From positions 1 to 18,982 of the forward strand of contig RFZE01000018.1 of the NCBI GenBank assembly GCA_009920875.1: a DNA stretch of 18,982 bases. The letters are read 5' to 3'. The translations under genes and the position numbers were made by a program. Below the pieces are notes generated by a model. The model made no database searches. It saw only the letters and a program-made list of their open reading frames with translations, and was not told the DNA's origin. Of this stretch, positions 7,124 through 15,484 are shown piece by piece (positions within the stretch are counted from its first letter, which is position 1; each line of letters begins with the position of its first letter). Source of the DNA: Alphaproteobacteria bacterium. GTDB taxonomy: Bacteria > Pseudomonadota > Alphaproteobacteria > RS24.

Positions 7124-8287
7124 TTACAGCGCCGCCTTGATGGCGTCAGCCAAATCAGTGCGTTCCCAACTAAAGCTGCCATCCTCGTCCGGGGTACGGC
7201 CGAAATGACCATAGGCCGCCGTGCGCGCATAAATCGGTTTATTGAGACCCAAATGTTCGCGAATGCCGCGCGGGCTCAAATCCATCACCGCACCCAAAGC
7301 TTTTTCGAGCGCCGCCGCATCGACAGCGCCCGTGCCATGCATATCGACATAAATCGACAGGGGCTGCGAGACACCAATGGCATAAGAAAGCTGAATCGTG
7401 CAGCGCTCGGCCAGGCCGGCCGCAACGACATTTTTCGCCAAATAGCGCGACGCATATGCGGCAGAGCGGTCTACTTTGGTCGGGTCCTTGCCCGAAAATG
7501 CGCCGCCGCCATGCGGCGCGGCGCCACCATAAGTATCGACAATGATTTTGCGACCGGTCAGGCCGGCATCGCCATCAGGCCCACCGATAACGAAAGTGCC
7601 GGTCGGGTTGACGTAAAACGCCTCTTCGGGGCACATCCACCCGTCAGGCAAGACATTTTCAACAAAGGGACGCACCAAGGCGCGCACATCGTCTTGGCTC
7701 AAACCCTCATCATGTTGGGTCGACACAACCACGGAAGTGGCGCGCACCGGCTTGCCATTTTCATACGCCAAGCTGACTTGGCTTTTGCTGTCCGGCCCAA
7801 AGCCCTGAACCGCGCCCGATTTACGCGCCGCCGCCATATCGGCGAGAATTTTATGCGAAAAAGCAATCGGTGCCGGCATCAGCTCTTCGGTCTCGCGACA
7901 GGCATAGCCAAACATAATGCCCTGATCACCTGCCCCTTCATCCTTATTGCCGCCATCGCCGTCAACGCCTTGCGCAATATGCGCCGATTGTCCGTGCACG
8001 CGCACCATCACTTCAGCATTTTGCCAGTGAAAGCCGTCTTGCTCATAGCCAATATCTTTGACCGCAGCGCGCGCCAAGGCTTCCATTTCTTGATCAGAAA
8101 CCAAACCGGCCGGGCGCACTTCGCCGGCCATGACAATCAAATTAGTGGTGGTTAGGGTTTCAACCGCAACACGCGCTTGCGCGTCGCGGTCCAGAAACGC
8201 ATCCAAAATCGTGTCGGAAATACGGTCACATACTTTATCGGGATGACCCTCGGAAACCGATTCCGAGGTAAAAACATAATCTGACAT
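7124..8287 (-). CDS. metK: S-adenosylmethionine synthetase MetK
   Basis: MetK makes S-adenosylmethionine from methionine and ATP in the cytoplasm. The 387-residue product has the family motifs: EGHPDKVCDRISD (about 13-25) with the ATP/metal residues, GAGDQGIMFGYA (118-129), and the Gly-rich phosphate loop HGGGAFSGKDPTKVDRSAAYA in the C-terminal half. Length is normal. The ATG at 8287 is preceded by AGGGG at a 6-base spacing. A candidate promoter lies in the 70-base gap after the XRE gene. The XRE-metK-trmB order is common in alphaproteobacteria. I see no convincing SAM riboswitch in the short leader. Confidence 0.98.
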   Translation of the reverse strand: MSDYVFTSESVSEGHPDKVCDRISDTILDAFLDRDAQARVAVETLTTTNLIVMAGEVRPAGLVSDQEMEALARAAVKDIGYEQDGFHWQNAEVMVRVHGQSAHIAQGVDGDGGNKDEGAGDQGIMFGYACRETEELMPAPIAFSHKILADMAAARKSGAVQGFGPDSKSQVSLAYENGKPVRATSVVVSTQHDEGLSQDDVRALVRPFVENVLPDGWMCPEEAFYVNPTGTFVIGGPDGDAGLTGRKIIVDTYGGAAPHGGGAFSGKDPTKVDRSAAYASRYLAKNVVAAGLAERCTIQLSYAIGVSQPLSIYVDMHGTGAVDAAALEKALGAVMDLSPRGIREHLGLNKPIYARTAAYGHFGRTPDEDGSFSWERTDLADAIKAAL

Positions 8288-8313
8288 TTGAGCCCCTTTT
8301 TATCGTCGGCCTT

Positions 8314-8342
8314 TCTTAGGCAAATCAGCCCGTTTCGGTCAA
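8314..8342 (-). promoter_or_regulatory. Candidate sigma70-type promoter for metK-trmB
   Basis: TTGACC (8337-8342) and CTAAGA (8314-8319) are spaced 17 bases apart, between the XRE stop and the metK start. The -35 is near consensus and the -10 is imperfect. A start near 8307 would leave a leader of only about 20 bases. Confidence 0.5.
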
Positions 8343-8357
8343 GGGGAATATTACCGC

Positions 8358-8792
8358 TCACCCTTTCGGGGCGCCGGTAACGCGGGCAATATCATTGACC
8401 ATGGCAAGCAAGCGGCGGCGCATTTTATCATCATCAATGCGCAAAAAAGCCTGATTGAGTTCAACGCCTGCCCCGCTTGACATAAATTCCATAAGCGGCG
8501 AGACGGGCGGATTATCCTGCATGCCGTCACCCACCCCATTGCTCGCAGCGCGCGCCTCATTCTCATCAATGCCGTCATAAAAATAACCGTCGGGCACGCA
8601 CAAAGCTTGCGCCAGTTCAAACAATCGGCTGGCCGAAATGCGGTTGAGGCCTTTTTCATATTTCTGCACTTGTTGAAACGTGACCCCCAATTTGCCGCTT
8701 AAAACCTCTTGGCTCATATTCAACATCAAACGCCGCATGCGCACGCGCGCACCAATATAAGCGTCTAAAGTCCGTTCTTTTTTGCGTGGCAC
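8358..8792 (-). CDS. XRE-family helix-turn-helix transcriptional regulator
   Basis: This 144-residue protein has a Cro/CI-type helix-turn-helix at about residues 15-70: VRMRRLMLNMSQEVLSGKLG then VTFQQVQKYEKGLNRISASRLFELAQAL. The C-terminal part (about 75-144) is a short acidic and helical segment with no domain I recognise. The start is GTG, preceded by GGGAG at a 7-base spacing. Regulators of this type commonly lie between lnt and metK in alphaproteobacteria. Its targets are not visible here; regulation of metK or its own gene is possible but unproven. The gap from the lnt stop is 52 bases and could hold a promoter. Confidence 0.9.
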   Translation of the reverse strand: MPRKKERTLDAYIGARVRMRRLMLNMSQEVLSGKLGVTFQQVQKYEKGLNRISASRLFELAQALCVPDGYFYDGIDENEARAASNGVGDGMQDNPPVSPLMEFMSSGAGVELNQAFLRIDDDKMRRRLLAMVNDIARVTGAPKG

Positions 8793-8812
8793 AATGTCTC
8801 TCCCTTATTCTT

Positions 8813-8840
8813 ATTATTGCCCCAACTATGCGCCAGCCAA
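8813..8840 (-). promoter_or_regulatory. Weak candidate promoter for the XRE regulator gene
   Basis: TTGGCT (8835-8840) and AATAAT (8813-8818), 16 bases apart, lie in the lnt-XRE gap. The AT-rich patch stands out from its surroundings, but the match is modest, and readthrough from lnt is equally likely. Confidence 0.3.
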
Positions 8841-8844
8841 GCGG

Positions 8845-10455
8845 TCAGGGCAACCGACTTTCACCGCCTCCATAGCGCCTTGCCCACACTAAAATAATCC
8901 CGCCGACCCAGATAAGCCAAAATAACAAATCGCCATAACGGGCATAAAAACCTGCCGGTAAAGGCGGCGGCAAGGGCAATGAAAACACTCCGGCCTCGGC
9001 CAAGGGCAAACGGTCGAGCTGGCGTCCGCGCGCGTCAAATGCGGCTGACATGCCTGTATTGGCGGCGCGCAAAAGCGGCACGCCCTGCTCAATGGCGCGC
9101 AGGCGCGCCTGCGCCAAATGCTGATAGGGCCCGAAACTGGTGCCGAACCAACCATCATTGGTCAGATTGACAAAGGCGGCAGGCCGCGGCCCGCCCTGCG
9201 CCAAGCCGGGAAACACCGCCTCATAACATATAAGCGGCGCGAGAAGCGGCAAGCGGGCCGCACGCAAGCGCGCCGCCGGCGGACCGGCCGCATAACCACC
9301 GCGCAGGCGCGCCAATTGCTGCAGGCCAATGGCTTCGAGAAAAGACTGGAATGGCAAATATTCGCCAAACGGCACCAAATGATGCTTGTCACTGCGCGCC
9401 AATAAGAGGCCGTCACCCGACCACAACATGGCACTGTTGAAATAGCGCGTGCCGGTAATGCCAATGTCGCGGCGAATGGCACCGGTCAACAAATAAGGCG
9501 GATGGCCGGCATCGCCGGCAGGCAGGGCGGCGGCCAGCCTTTCGGCAAAACCCGAGCCTTCATCAATCAAGGCCGGTATGGCTGTTTCAGGCCAAATAAT
9601 GAGGTCGGTATCGGGGGCATATTGCAGGCCGAGCGCCGTCATTTTGAAGGTTTTCTCAATATGGCGGTCGCGCAAATCGGCACGCCATTTTTCGCGTTGC
9701 GGCAAATTGGGTTGCACAATGGTTATTTTGAGCGCTTTTTCGTCGCGCTTTATCGCATCATCGGCCAGCGCGAAAAACGAATAAATCAACGCCGACAGGG
9801 GCAAGGCAAGGGCCAGAAAAACGGCGCGGCGGCTTACGCTGGCCAGTAAAGCAGCGCTCAATAAGGCCAAAAGCGACAGGCCATAAATGCCGATAAGCGC
9901 CACCGGCTGTGCCAAATACAACCAACCGGCCCAGCCCATGGCCGGCAAATTCCACGGCAGGCCGGTCAGCACATGGCTGCGCGCATATTCGCTGAGCGCC
10001 AACAATAAAGCGAGCAAGACAAAAGCGCGCAGGGACGTCAAAAGAAAACCCTTGGCCAATGCGCCAAACAGCGCAAAAGCGGCAGCGTGAAACAAGGCCA
10101 GGCCGGCCGGCAGCCCGGTCACGGCAAACGGCAAAGCCCATGAAAACAATTCGGCTTCGACCAAAAACGCCTCGCCAATCCATGCCATGCCGCTGGCAAA
10201 TTGCCCAAAGCCGAAGCACCAACCCAAACGTGCCAATTGCCAAGGCGAAAAGACGGAAAGATTTTGCACGGCGAGATGAAACACCAAACATGTGGCGAGA
10301 TAAAATATCGGTAGCAGGTAAAAAGGCGGATAAGACAAGGGCAATATCAGCCCGCATAGCAGCGCGGCCCAAAACGGATGCGCCGCCGCCTGCGCGCCAA
10401 TATGGCGCTGCCATAAGGCGCTGAGGCGGTCAAAAATAGCGGAGGCAGAGGGCAT
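8845..10455 (-). CDS. lnt: Apolipoprotein N-acyltransferase Lnt
   Basis: Lnt adds the third acyl chain to the N-terminal cysteine of lipoproteins in the inner membrane. The 536-residue protein has several hydrophobic membrane segments in residues about 28-230, then a periplasmic nitrilase-type domain. The expected catalytic triad is visible: Glu290 (IIWPETAIP), Lys357 (SDKHHLVPFGEYLPF) and Cys410 (LICYEAVFP), with NLTNDGWFG at about 430. A last membrane segment is near the C-terminus. It starts 8 bases after corC, with GAGG overlapping the corC stop. Length is usual. Confidence 0.97.
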   Translation of the reverse strand: MPSASAIFDRLSALWQRHIGAQAAAHPFWAALLCGLILPLSYPPFYLLPIFYLATCLVFHLAVQNLSVFSPWQLARLGWCFGFGQFASGMAWIGEAFLVEAELFSWALPFAVTGLPAGLALFHAAAFALFGALAKGFLLTSLRAFVLLALLLALSEYARSHVLTGLPWNLPAMGWAGWLYLAQPVALIGIYGLSLLALLSAALLASVSRRAVFLALALPLSALIYSFFALADDAIKRDEKALKITIVQPNLPQREKWRADLRDRHIEKTFKMTALGLQYAPDTDLIIWPETAIPALIDEGSGFAERLAAALPAGDAGHPPYLLTGAIRRDIGITGTRYFNSAMLWSGDGLLLARSDKHHLVPFGEYLPFQSFLEAIGLQQLARLRGGYAAGPPAARLRAARLPLLAPLICYEAVFPGLAQGGPRPAAFVNLTNDGWFGTSFGPYQHLAQARLRAIEQGVPLLRAANTGMSAAFDARGRQLDRLPLAEAGVFSLPLPPPLPAGFYARYGDLLFWLIWVGGIILVWARRYGGGESRLP

Positions 10456-10463
10456 GACGCGCC

Positions 10464-11339
10464 TCAGCCGCTAATGATACGAATATCGAGGCTTTTAATG
10501 CGCCGCGCATCGCCGTCGCGAATGATGAATTCCACGCTTTGTCCATCGGCCAATTGGCAGGCGATTATTTCACCGCGTTCGGGCACGCGCCCGGCCAGGG
10601 CAAATACCAAGCCGCCCAAAGTATCAATATCATCAATCTCTTCAATTTGGCTGAAATCGAGCTTCAATTCGGCATGCACATCATCGAGCGGCAGACGGGC
10701 CGAAGCGCGCCAATGACCGGCCCCCTTATCTTCGCGCGGGCGCAACAAAACTTCTTCCTCATCATGCTCGTCTTCAATTTCGCCGACAATTTCTTCAATC
10801 AAATCCTCAATCGTGACCAAGCCGTCCGTGCCGCCATATTCGTCAATCACCAAAGCCATATGGCTACGGGTGATTTGCATTTTCAAAAGCAAATCCATGG
10901 CCGACATGGAGGGCGGCACAAAGAGAAGCGGCCTGATGAGGCTGGTCAAATCAAGCTTGGCCAGCCCGTCTTGGCGCTCCAAGATCGACAATAAATCTTT
11001 GACATGCAAAAAGCCCAAAGGCTGGTCCAATGTCTCGCGATAAACCGGCATGCGCGAATGACCGCATTCGGCAAAACGCGGCAGCAAGACGGGCGGGTCA
11101 ATGTCAATTTCAAGCCCGTCAATCTCGGCAAGCGGCACCATCACATCATCCAAAGTCACATCGCGAAAACCGAGCAGGTTTTTCAGCATATGGCGTTCTT
11201 CATCGGAAAAATCATCGCGCCCGCCTTCAGCCTCTTCCAGCACATCTTCCAGACTTTCGCGCAAATTGGCTTCGGGCGCGCCGAACATGCGTCGCTTGAG
11301 CGCGCCCCAAAAGCCGCCCTGTGAACCGTTCGCGCTCAT
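10464..11339 (-). CDS. corC: CorC/HlyC-type CBS-domain protein
   Basis: The 291-residue protein has two CBS domains (about 60-120, with VMVPLAEIDGL, and 125-185, with HMALVIDEYGGTDGLVTIEDL) and a C-terminal CorC_HlyC domain (about 205-290). It lacks the membrane domain of larger paralogues, so it is the soluble YbeX/CorC form. Such proteins have been linked to Mg/Co efflux and, with their ybeY neighbours, to ribosome metabolism; older annotations call them hemolysins, which is not supported. The ATG overlaps the ybeY stop by 4 bases (ATGA), and lnt follows at once, as in the ybeZ-ybeY-ybeX-lnt order of E. coli. Confidence 0.93.
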   Translation of the reverse strand: MSANGSQGGFWGALKRRMFGAPEANLRESLEDVLEEAEGGRDDFSDEERHMLKNLLGFRDVTLDDVMVPLAEIDGLEIDIDPPVLLPRFAECGHSRMPVYRETLDQPLGFLHVKDLLSILERQDGLAKLDLTSLIRPLLFVPPSMSAMDLLLKMQITRSHMALVIDEYGGTDGLVTIEDLIEEIVGEIEDEHDEEEVLLRPREDKGAGHWRASARLPLDDVHAELKLDFSQIEEIDDIDTLGGLVFALAGRVPERGEIIACQLADGQSVEFIIRDGDARRIKSLDIRIISG

Positions 11340-11959
11340 CGGTCAGCCGCCTTTTCATCAAGGTCAATATCATAAGGGTCAATGGCATAAGGGTCAGTGC
11401 GCCCTTGTGCGGCCAGAATGTTTTTTTCCAATTCCTCCATGCGCGCCGCATCGCCCTCTTGCACATGGTCATGGCCCAATAAATGCAACAATCCATGCGT
11501 CAGCAAATGACACATATGGTCTTGTTTGTCTTTGCCTTGCGCTTGCGCCTCCTCGGCCAGCACATCATGGGCCAGCACAATATCGCCAAGCAAGCGCGGC
11601 AAAGGCATATTGTTGAGAGCGGCGGCCTTGACCGGCGCGGTGAAATCTTGCGCCGGAAAAGACAAAACATTGGTCGCGCCTTTTTTGTTGCGATAGGTTT
11701 CATTCAGCGCGGCGATGAATGTGCTGTCAGCCAGCACCAGGCTGATTTCGGCCGGCGGCAAATCAAGATGGCGCCAGACAAAATCGGCTTGCGCGGCAAG
11801 CATTGCTTCCAGCCCGTGCCAAGCCTCATGGCGGCAATCAATATCGAGGCTCAATGTCGCCCCGTCCGGCATCAAACTGTCATGGGCCGGACTGTCAGGC
11901 TCCGGCTCGGCGGCCAGCGCCGCATCTGTGGCAGTTTGTGGCTCCGTGGCTTTAATCAT
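11336..11959 (-). CDS. ybeY: Endoribonuclease YbeY (16S rRNA maturation)
   Basis: YbeY is a zinc-dependent single-strand endoribonuclease needed for 16S rRNA 3' end maturation and ribosome quality control. The metal-binding signature HGLLHLLGHDH supplies His155, His159 and His165 (numbered from the chosen start), and the conserved LNETYRNKKGATNVLSFP motif is present near residue 86. I chose the ATG at 11959, which overlaps the phoH stop by 8 bases; ATG codons at 11962 and 11980 are also possible. A much longer frame runs back to 12205 inside phoH and looks like a shadow. The first 30-35 residues are Ala/Glu/Pro-rich and poorly conserved. phoH-ybeY adjacency is common. Confidence 0.93.
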   Translation of the reverse strand: MIKATEPQTATDAALAAEPEPDSPAHDSLMPDGATLSLDIDCRHEAWHGLEAMLAAQADFVWRHLDLPPAEISLVLADSTFIAALNETYRNKKGATNVLSFPAQDFTAPVKAAALNNMPLPRLLGDIVLAHDVLAEEAQAQGKDKQDHMCHLLTHGLLHLLGHDHVQEGDAARMEELEKNILAAQGRTDPYAIDPYDIDLDEKAADR

Positions 11960-13103
11960 CATTGCGCGCTTCTGCTTCATCTTGTTTTTCGCTGCGGCTT
12001 TTGCCCTTTTTATTCTGCCTGTCGGTCGGCAATTTGGCATCGCGGCGATTATAGGCTTTGACGATGCGGGTGACCAAATCATGGCGCACCACATCTTCTT
12101 CGCCAAAACGGATAATATCGACACCGCGTATTTTCGGCAAAATTTCCATCGCATCGCGCAAGCCCGATTTGGCGCCAAAGGGCAGGTCAATCTGACTTGG
12201 GTCACCGGTAATCACCATGCGCGAATTTTCGCCCATACGGGTCAAAAACATTTTCATCTGCATCGGTGTGGCGTTTTGGCTTTCATCGAGAATGACAAAA
12301 CTATTCGACAAGGTGCGCCCGCGCATGAAAGCCAACGGCGCGATTTCTATTTCGCCGCTTTCCAAAGAGCGCGTCACTTGCGGCCCCGGCAGCATATCGT
12401 AAAGCGCGTCATAAAGCGGGCGCAGATAAGGGTCGACCTTGTCGCGCATATCGCCGGGCAAAAAGCCCAGATTTTCACCCGCCTCGACCGCCGGTCGTGA
12501 CAAAATAATGCGGTCGACCTTGCCCTCGACCAGCATGGTCGCCGCTGCGGCCACGGCAAGATAGGTTTTGCCCGTGCCGGCCGGCCCGAGGCCGACCACC
12601 AACTCATTTTTCAAAAGCGCCTGAATATAATCGGCTTGCGTGGCCGAGCGCGGCAACACTTCGCGGCGTTGGGTGCGCAGGGCAACCCCACCATAGAGCT
12701 TTTTACCCTTGCCATTGCTTTTGCCGTTATTTTTGCCGCTGCTTTCGGCCTTGCTTTTGCCGTTCGATTGGGCGGAAGCTTGCCCCGCTTGACCGCCACT
12801 GCCCAAACTCAAACGCAAAGCCCCGTCAACATCGCCGCCGGTCACTTCCGCACCGCGTTCCAAATGCGCGTAAAGCGCGGTCAATACTTGCTCGGCGCGG
12901 GCGCAATTTTCTGCTTGGCCGGAGACGAATACTTGATTGCCGCGATTGGCCAGCGACACATCAAGCGTTTGCTCAATGCGCGACAAATGCTTGCCATGCT
13001 CTCCATAAAGCTCGGGCAAAAGTCGATTATTGTCGAACTCAAGAACAAGCGGTTCGCCGATAAGGCCCTCATGTCCGGTGAGGTTTTTGTCAGAACCGCT
13101 CAA
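11952..13103 (-). CDS. phoH: PhoH family ATPase (YbeZ-like)
   Basis: PhoH/YbeZ is a P-loop protein that pairs with YbeY in RNA metabolism. The 383-residue protein has an N-terminal KH-like region (about 18-85), a Gly/Ser/Lys/Asn-rich linker (about 101-135), then the ATPase with Walker A GPAGTGKT (173-180), Walker B FVILDE (269-274) and the sensor region around MVITGDPSQIDLP. The start appears to be TTG at 13103: no ATG occurs in the first 200 residues that would preserve the domain, an in-frame TAA lies 21 bases upstream, and GGAG sits 7 bases before the TTG. The C-terminus is basic (KGKSRSEKQDEAEARNDD). Confidence 0.93.
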   Translation of the reverse strand: MSGSDKNLTGHEGLIGEPLVLEFDNNRLLPELYGEHGKHLSRIEQTLDVSLANRGNQVFVSGQAENCARAEQVLTALYAHLERGAEVTGGDVDGALRLSLGSGGQAGQASAQSNGKSKAESSGKNNGKSNGKGKKLYGGVALRTQRREVLPRSATQADYIQALLKNELVVGLGPAGTGKTYLAVAAAATMLVEGKVDRIILSRPAVEAGENLGFLPGDMRDKVDPYLRPLYDALYDMLPGPQVTRSLESGEIEIAPLAFMRGRTLSNSFVILDESQNATPMQMKMFLTRMGENSRMVITGDPSQIDLPFGAKSGLRDAMEILPKIRGVDIIRFGEEDVVRHDLVTRIVKAYNRRDAKLPTDRQNKKGKSRSEKQDEAEARNDD

Positions 13104-13143
13104 GCGCGCGCTCCGATTTTTTTAAAATCATCAAAAACACCAT
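13090..13143 (-). other. Possible 17-codon leader ORF overlapping the phoH start
   Basis: ATG at 13143 opens a 17-codon frame (MVFLMILKKSERALERF) whose TGA lies 11 bases inside phoH in another frame. There is no good Shine-Dalgarno. It may be chance, or it may allow coupled reinitiation at the TTG start. A run of seven A in this frame is a place to check for a sequencing indel. Confidence 0.2.
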
Positions 13144-13150
13144 TAAATTG

Positions 13151-13179
13151 AGTATCGGGGCAAAAGCCCGACTTGGCAA
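13151..13179 (-). promoter_or_regulatory. Candidate promoter for phoH-ybeY-corC-lnt
   Basis: TTGCCA (13174-13179) and GATACT (13151-13156) are spaced 17 bases apart in the miaB-phoH gap, placing a start near 13144. The inverted repeat at 13153-13188 overlaps it. Pattern-based only. Confidence 0.4.
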
Positions 13180-13188
13180 GCCCCGATA
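13153..13188. repeat. Inverted repeat in the miaB-phoH gap
   Basis: Arms TATCGGGGC and GCCCCGATA are exact 9-bp complements separated by 18 bases. The right arm (on the minus strand) can also pair locally as TCGGGC-TTTT-GCCCCGA with one bulged C, so two hairpins exclude each other. No T-run follows, so it is not a standard terminator. It could be an operator or a leader RNA structure. Confidence 0.5.
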
Positions 13189-13227
13189 AGCGCCGCCGAT
13201 TTGGGGTCAATGGGCAGACCGAGACAC

Positions 13228-14625
13228 TCATATAGCCAGCACACCGCTTAAGCTATTGGCATGCGCCGCGCTAATCTCGACCGGCAAAATACGCCCGCGC
13301 AAAGCCGCCGCATCGACATCCCCAAGCGGCACATGAACGGGCTGCAAATAGGGGCTTCGGCCACTCATTTGGTCGCCGCTTTTTGACGGCTTATCGAATA
13401 AAACCGGCAAGGTTTTACCGATTTGTGCTTGGTGAAAGGCCATTTGCTGAGCATTGAGCAAAGCTTGCAAAGCTTGCAAGCGCGCCGCTTTCACCGCCTC
13501 ATCGACTTGGTTTTCTTCATCGGCCGCCGGTGTGCCGGGGCGTGGGCTATATTTGAACGAAAAGGCTTGCGCATAGCGCACTTCTTCGACCAAAGCCATC
13601 GTGGCGGCAAAATCTTCATCTGTCTCGCCGGGAAAGCCGACAATAAAGTCGGAAGACAGCGCCAAATCAGGCCGCGCAGCGCGAAATTTCTTGACCAAAG
13701 CCAAATAGTCAGCCGCTGTATGCTTGCGATTCATCGCTTTTAAAATTGCATCAGAGCCCGATTGCACCGGCAAATGCAAATAGGGCATGAGCTTTTCATT
13801 ATTGCCATGCGCCGCAATCAGCGCCGCATCCATATCGCGCGGATGGCTGGTGGTGAAGCGCAAGCGTTCAAGCCCCTCAATCTCGCCAAGCTGCGCCAAT
13901 AGCCCGTCCAGCCGCATGCCGTCATGCGCCCACGCATTGACGTTTTGCCCCAATAGGGTGATTTCGCAAACGCCTTGCGCCACCAAAGCGCGCGCTTCGG
14001 CAATAATGTCGGCGCGCGCGCGCGAAACTTCTTCGCCGCGCGTGTAAGGCACCACACAAAAAGTGCAAAATTTATCGCACCCCTCTTGCACGGTGACAAA
14101 GGCCGATGGGCTGCGCGTCACCGGCTTGCGCGGCGCAGCCTGCAAGGCGGCAAATTTTTCCGATGCTGGAAATTCCGTGCGCACCAATTTCGGCTTATTG
14201 CCTTGCGCGCGCGCATCAGCGATTTCATCTAACATGGCGGGTAATTGTTGAAAGGTTTGTGGCCCGAACACCATATCGACAAGCGGCGCGCGGGCGATGA
14301 TCTCCGCCCCTTCCGCTTGCGCCACACAGCCGGCCACGCCAATCACCATATGTTTGTTTTGCTGCTTGAGCGGTTTCAAACGCCCCAATTCCGAATAGAC
14401 TTTTTCAGCCGCTTTTTCGCGAATATGGCAGGTGTTCAAAATCACCATATCGGCCTCATCAGCCGCCGCAACCGGGCGATAGCCGGACTCGGCCAACGCC
14501 TCTTCCATGCGTTGGCTGTCATACACATTCATCTGGCAGCCATAGGTCTTGATAAAACAGGTTTTGTCATTATCCCCTGTTTTGCCGCTTGGCTGCTCCG
14601 CCTCGATAGGATCCGTTGCGCTCAT
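13228..14625 (-). CDS. miaB: tRNA-2-methylthio-N6-dimethylallyladenosine synthase MiaB
   Basis: MiaB adds the 2-methylthio group to i6A37 of tRNAs using two [4Fe-4S] clusters and SAM. The 465-residue protein shows the N-terminal UPF0004 cysteines Cys30 (KTYGCQMN), Cys66 (NTCHIREKAAEK) and Cys100 (VAGCVAQAEG). The radical-SAM motif CDKFCTFC (Cys183, Cys187, Cys190) is followed by VVPYTRGEE. The C-terminal TRAM region ends LPVEISAAHANSLSGVLAI. It starts 31 bases after plsC. The nearby nifU could supply Fe-S clusters and metK SAM, though they are not necessarily cotranscribed. Confidence 0.97.
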   Translation of the reverse strand: MSATDPIEAEQPSGKTGDNDKTCFIKTYGCQMNVYDSQRMEEALAESGYRPVAAADEADMVILNTCHIREKAAEKVYSELGRLKPLKQQNKHMVIGVAGCVAQAEGAEIIARAPLVDMVFGPQTFQQLPAMLDEIADARAQGNKPKLVRTEFPASEKFAALQAAPRKPVTRSPSAFVTVQEGCDKFCTFCVVPYTRGEEVSRARADIIAEARALVAQGVCEITLLGQNVNAWAHDGMRLDGLLAQLGEIEGLERLRFTTSHPRDMDAALIAAHGNNEKLMPYLHLPVQSGSDAILKAMNRKHTAADYLALVKKFRAARPDLALSSDFIVGFPGETDEDFAATMALVEEVRYAQAFSFKYSPRPGTPAADEENQVDEAVKAARLQALQALLNAQQMAFHQAQIGKTLPVLFDKPSKSGDQMSGRSPYLQPVHVPLGDVDAAALRGRILPVEISAAHANSLSGVLAI

Positions 14626-14656
14626 CGCTTGGCCATAGCTTTTTTACGAGGCGATT

Positions 14657-15469
14657 TCAAGAGTGCTCACCATCGGGCACAGCGACCGGATGCGGGCGCG
14701 CCCGCATAATCGCCTGCAAACCCTCGCTGACTTGCGCCTGCAAAGCGCGCGCCATGGCTTTTCTGTTTTGTCGGCTGTCGCGCGGCAGGGCCTCGTGAAA
14801 CAGCACTTCTACGGTTAAGGGTGCGCCTGCGAAAATATACAGAAAATGCGGCATTAGGGTCATATCGCCAAACCAGCCATAGGCCATGCGTTGGCGCCGC
14901 CCCAGCGCCATATCATGCCGCCTTGTATAGGCCAAGCTCATGGCTTGCACGGAAAATGCGCGATTATCTTCCAACACTGACAAAAAGCTCGATTTGAACG
15001 GCAAAACGCGCATGCCGTCGCTTGATGTGCCTTCAGCAAACAACACCACCATATCGCCGCGCGCCAAGCGTGCCGCCAAGGCGCGGCCTTCTTGCAATGT
15101 ATGACGGCCGATGCGGCGGGTTATGAAAAGCGCATTATTGAGCCACGCCAATTGGCCGAAAAGCGGCCATTTTTTGACCTCGCTCTTGGCCATGAAACTG
15201 ACCGGCATAATTGCGCCGATAAGCGCCACATCAAACCATGACACATGATTGGCAACCAATAGCGTGCCGTTTTTTTTGCCGCTCTCGGGCAGCGGGCCGG
15301 TGACCGAGACGCGCACGGACAAGAGTGCCAGCATGAGGCGAAAAAACAATTGCGGCAAGATAAAGCGCCAGCGCGGCACATGCATCAAGACAAGTTGCGG
15401 TGGCACCAGCACCGCCAAAGCGGCGAAAAAACCGCTCAATCTGAAAGACAATCTAAGGAAATGCCGCAA
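14657..15469 (-). CDS. plsC: 1-acyl-sn-glycerol-3-phosphate acyltransferase PlsC
   Basis: PlsC acylates lysophosphatidic acid to phosphatidic acid at the inner membrane. The 270-residue protein has a hydrophobic N-terminus (about 8-30), the catalytic NHVSWFD motif (HX4D; His75, Asp80), and FAEGTSSDG (about 144-152), the usual substrate-binding signature. The likely start is TTG at 15469, since this retains the membrane segment; the first ATG is at codon 29. It is in the same frame as fur, separated only by the fur stop and five codons. No good Shine-Dalgarno is visible, so the start is the weak point. The fur-plsC-miaB order fits alphaproteobacteria. Confidence 0.9.
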   Translation of the reverse strand: MRHFLRLSFRLSGFFAALAVLVPPQLVLMHVPRWRFILPQLFFRLMLALLSVRVSVTGPLPESGKKNGTLLVANHVSWFDVALIGAIMPVSFMAKSEVKKWPLFGQLAWLNNALFITRRIGRHTLQEGRALAARLARGDMVVLFAEGTSSDGMRVLPFKSSFLSVLEDNRAFSVQAMSLAYTRRHDMALGRRQRMAYGWFGDMTLMPHFLYIFAGAPLTVEVLFHEALPRDSRQNRKAMARALQAQVSEGLQAIMRARPHPVAVPDGEHS

Positions 15470-15484
15470 AACGCCAGCGTCGGA

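Noticed and set aside
8288..8357. SAM riboswitch before metK
   Set aside because: I tried SAM-II and SAM/SAH pseudoknot patterns by eye; no stem whose loop pairs properly with the Shine-Dalgarno was found. A covariance-model search would be decisive.
11960..12205. Long N-terminal extension of YbeY into phoH
   Set aside because: The extension lies in another frame over conserved PhoH sequence; the normal YbeY domain begins well downstream.
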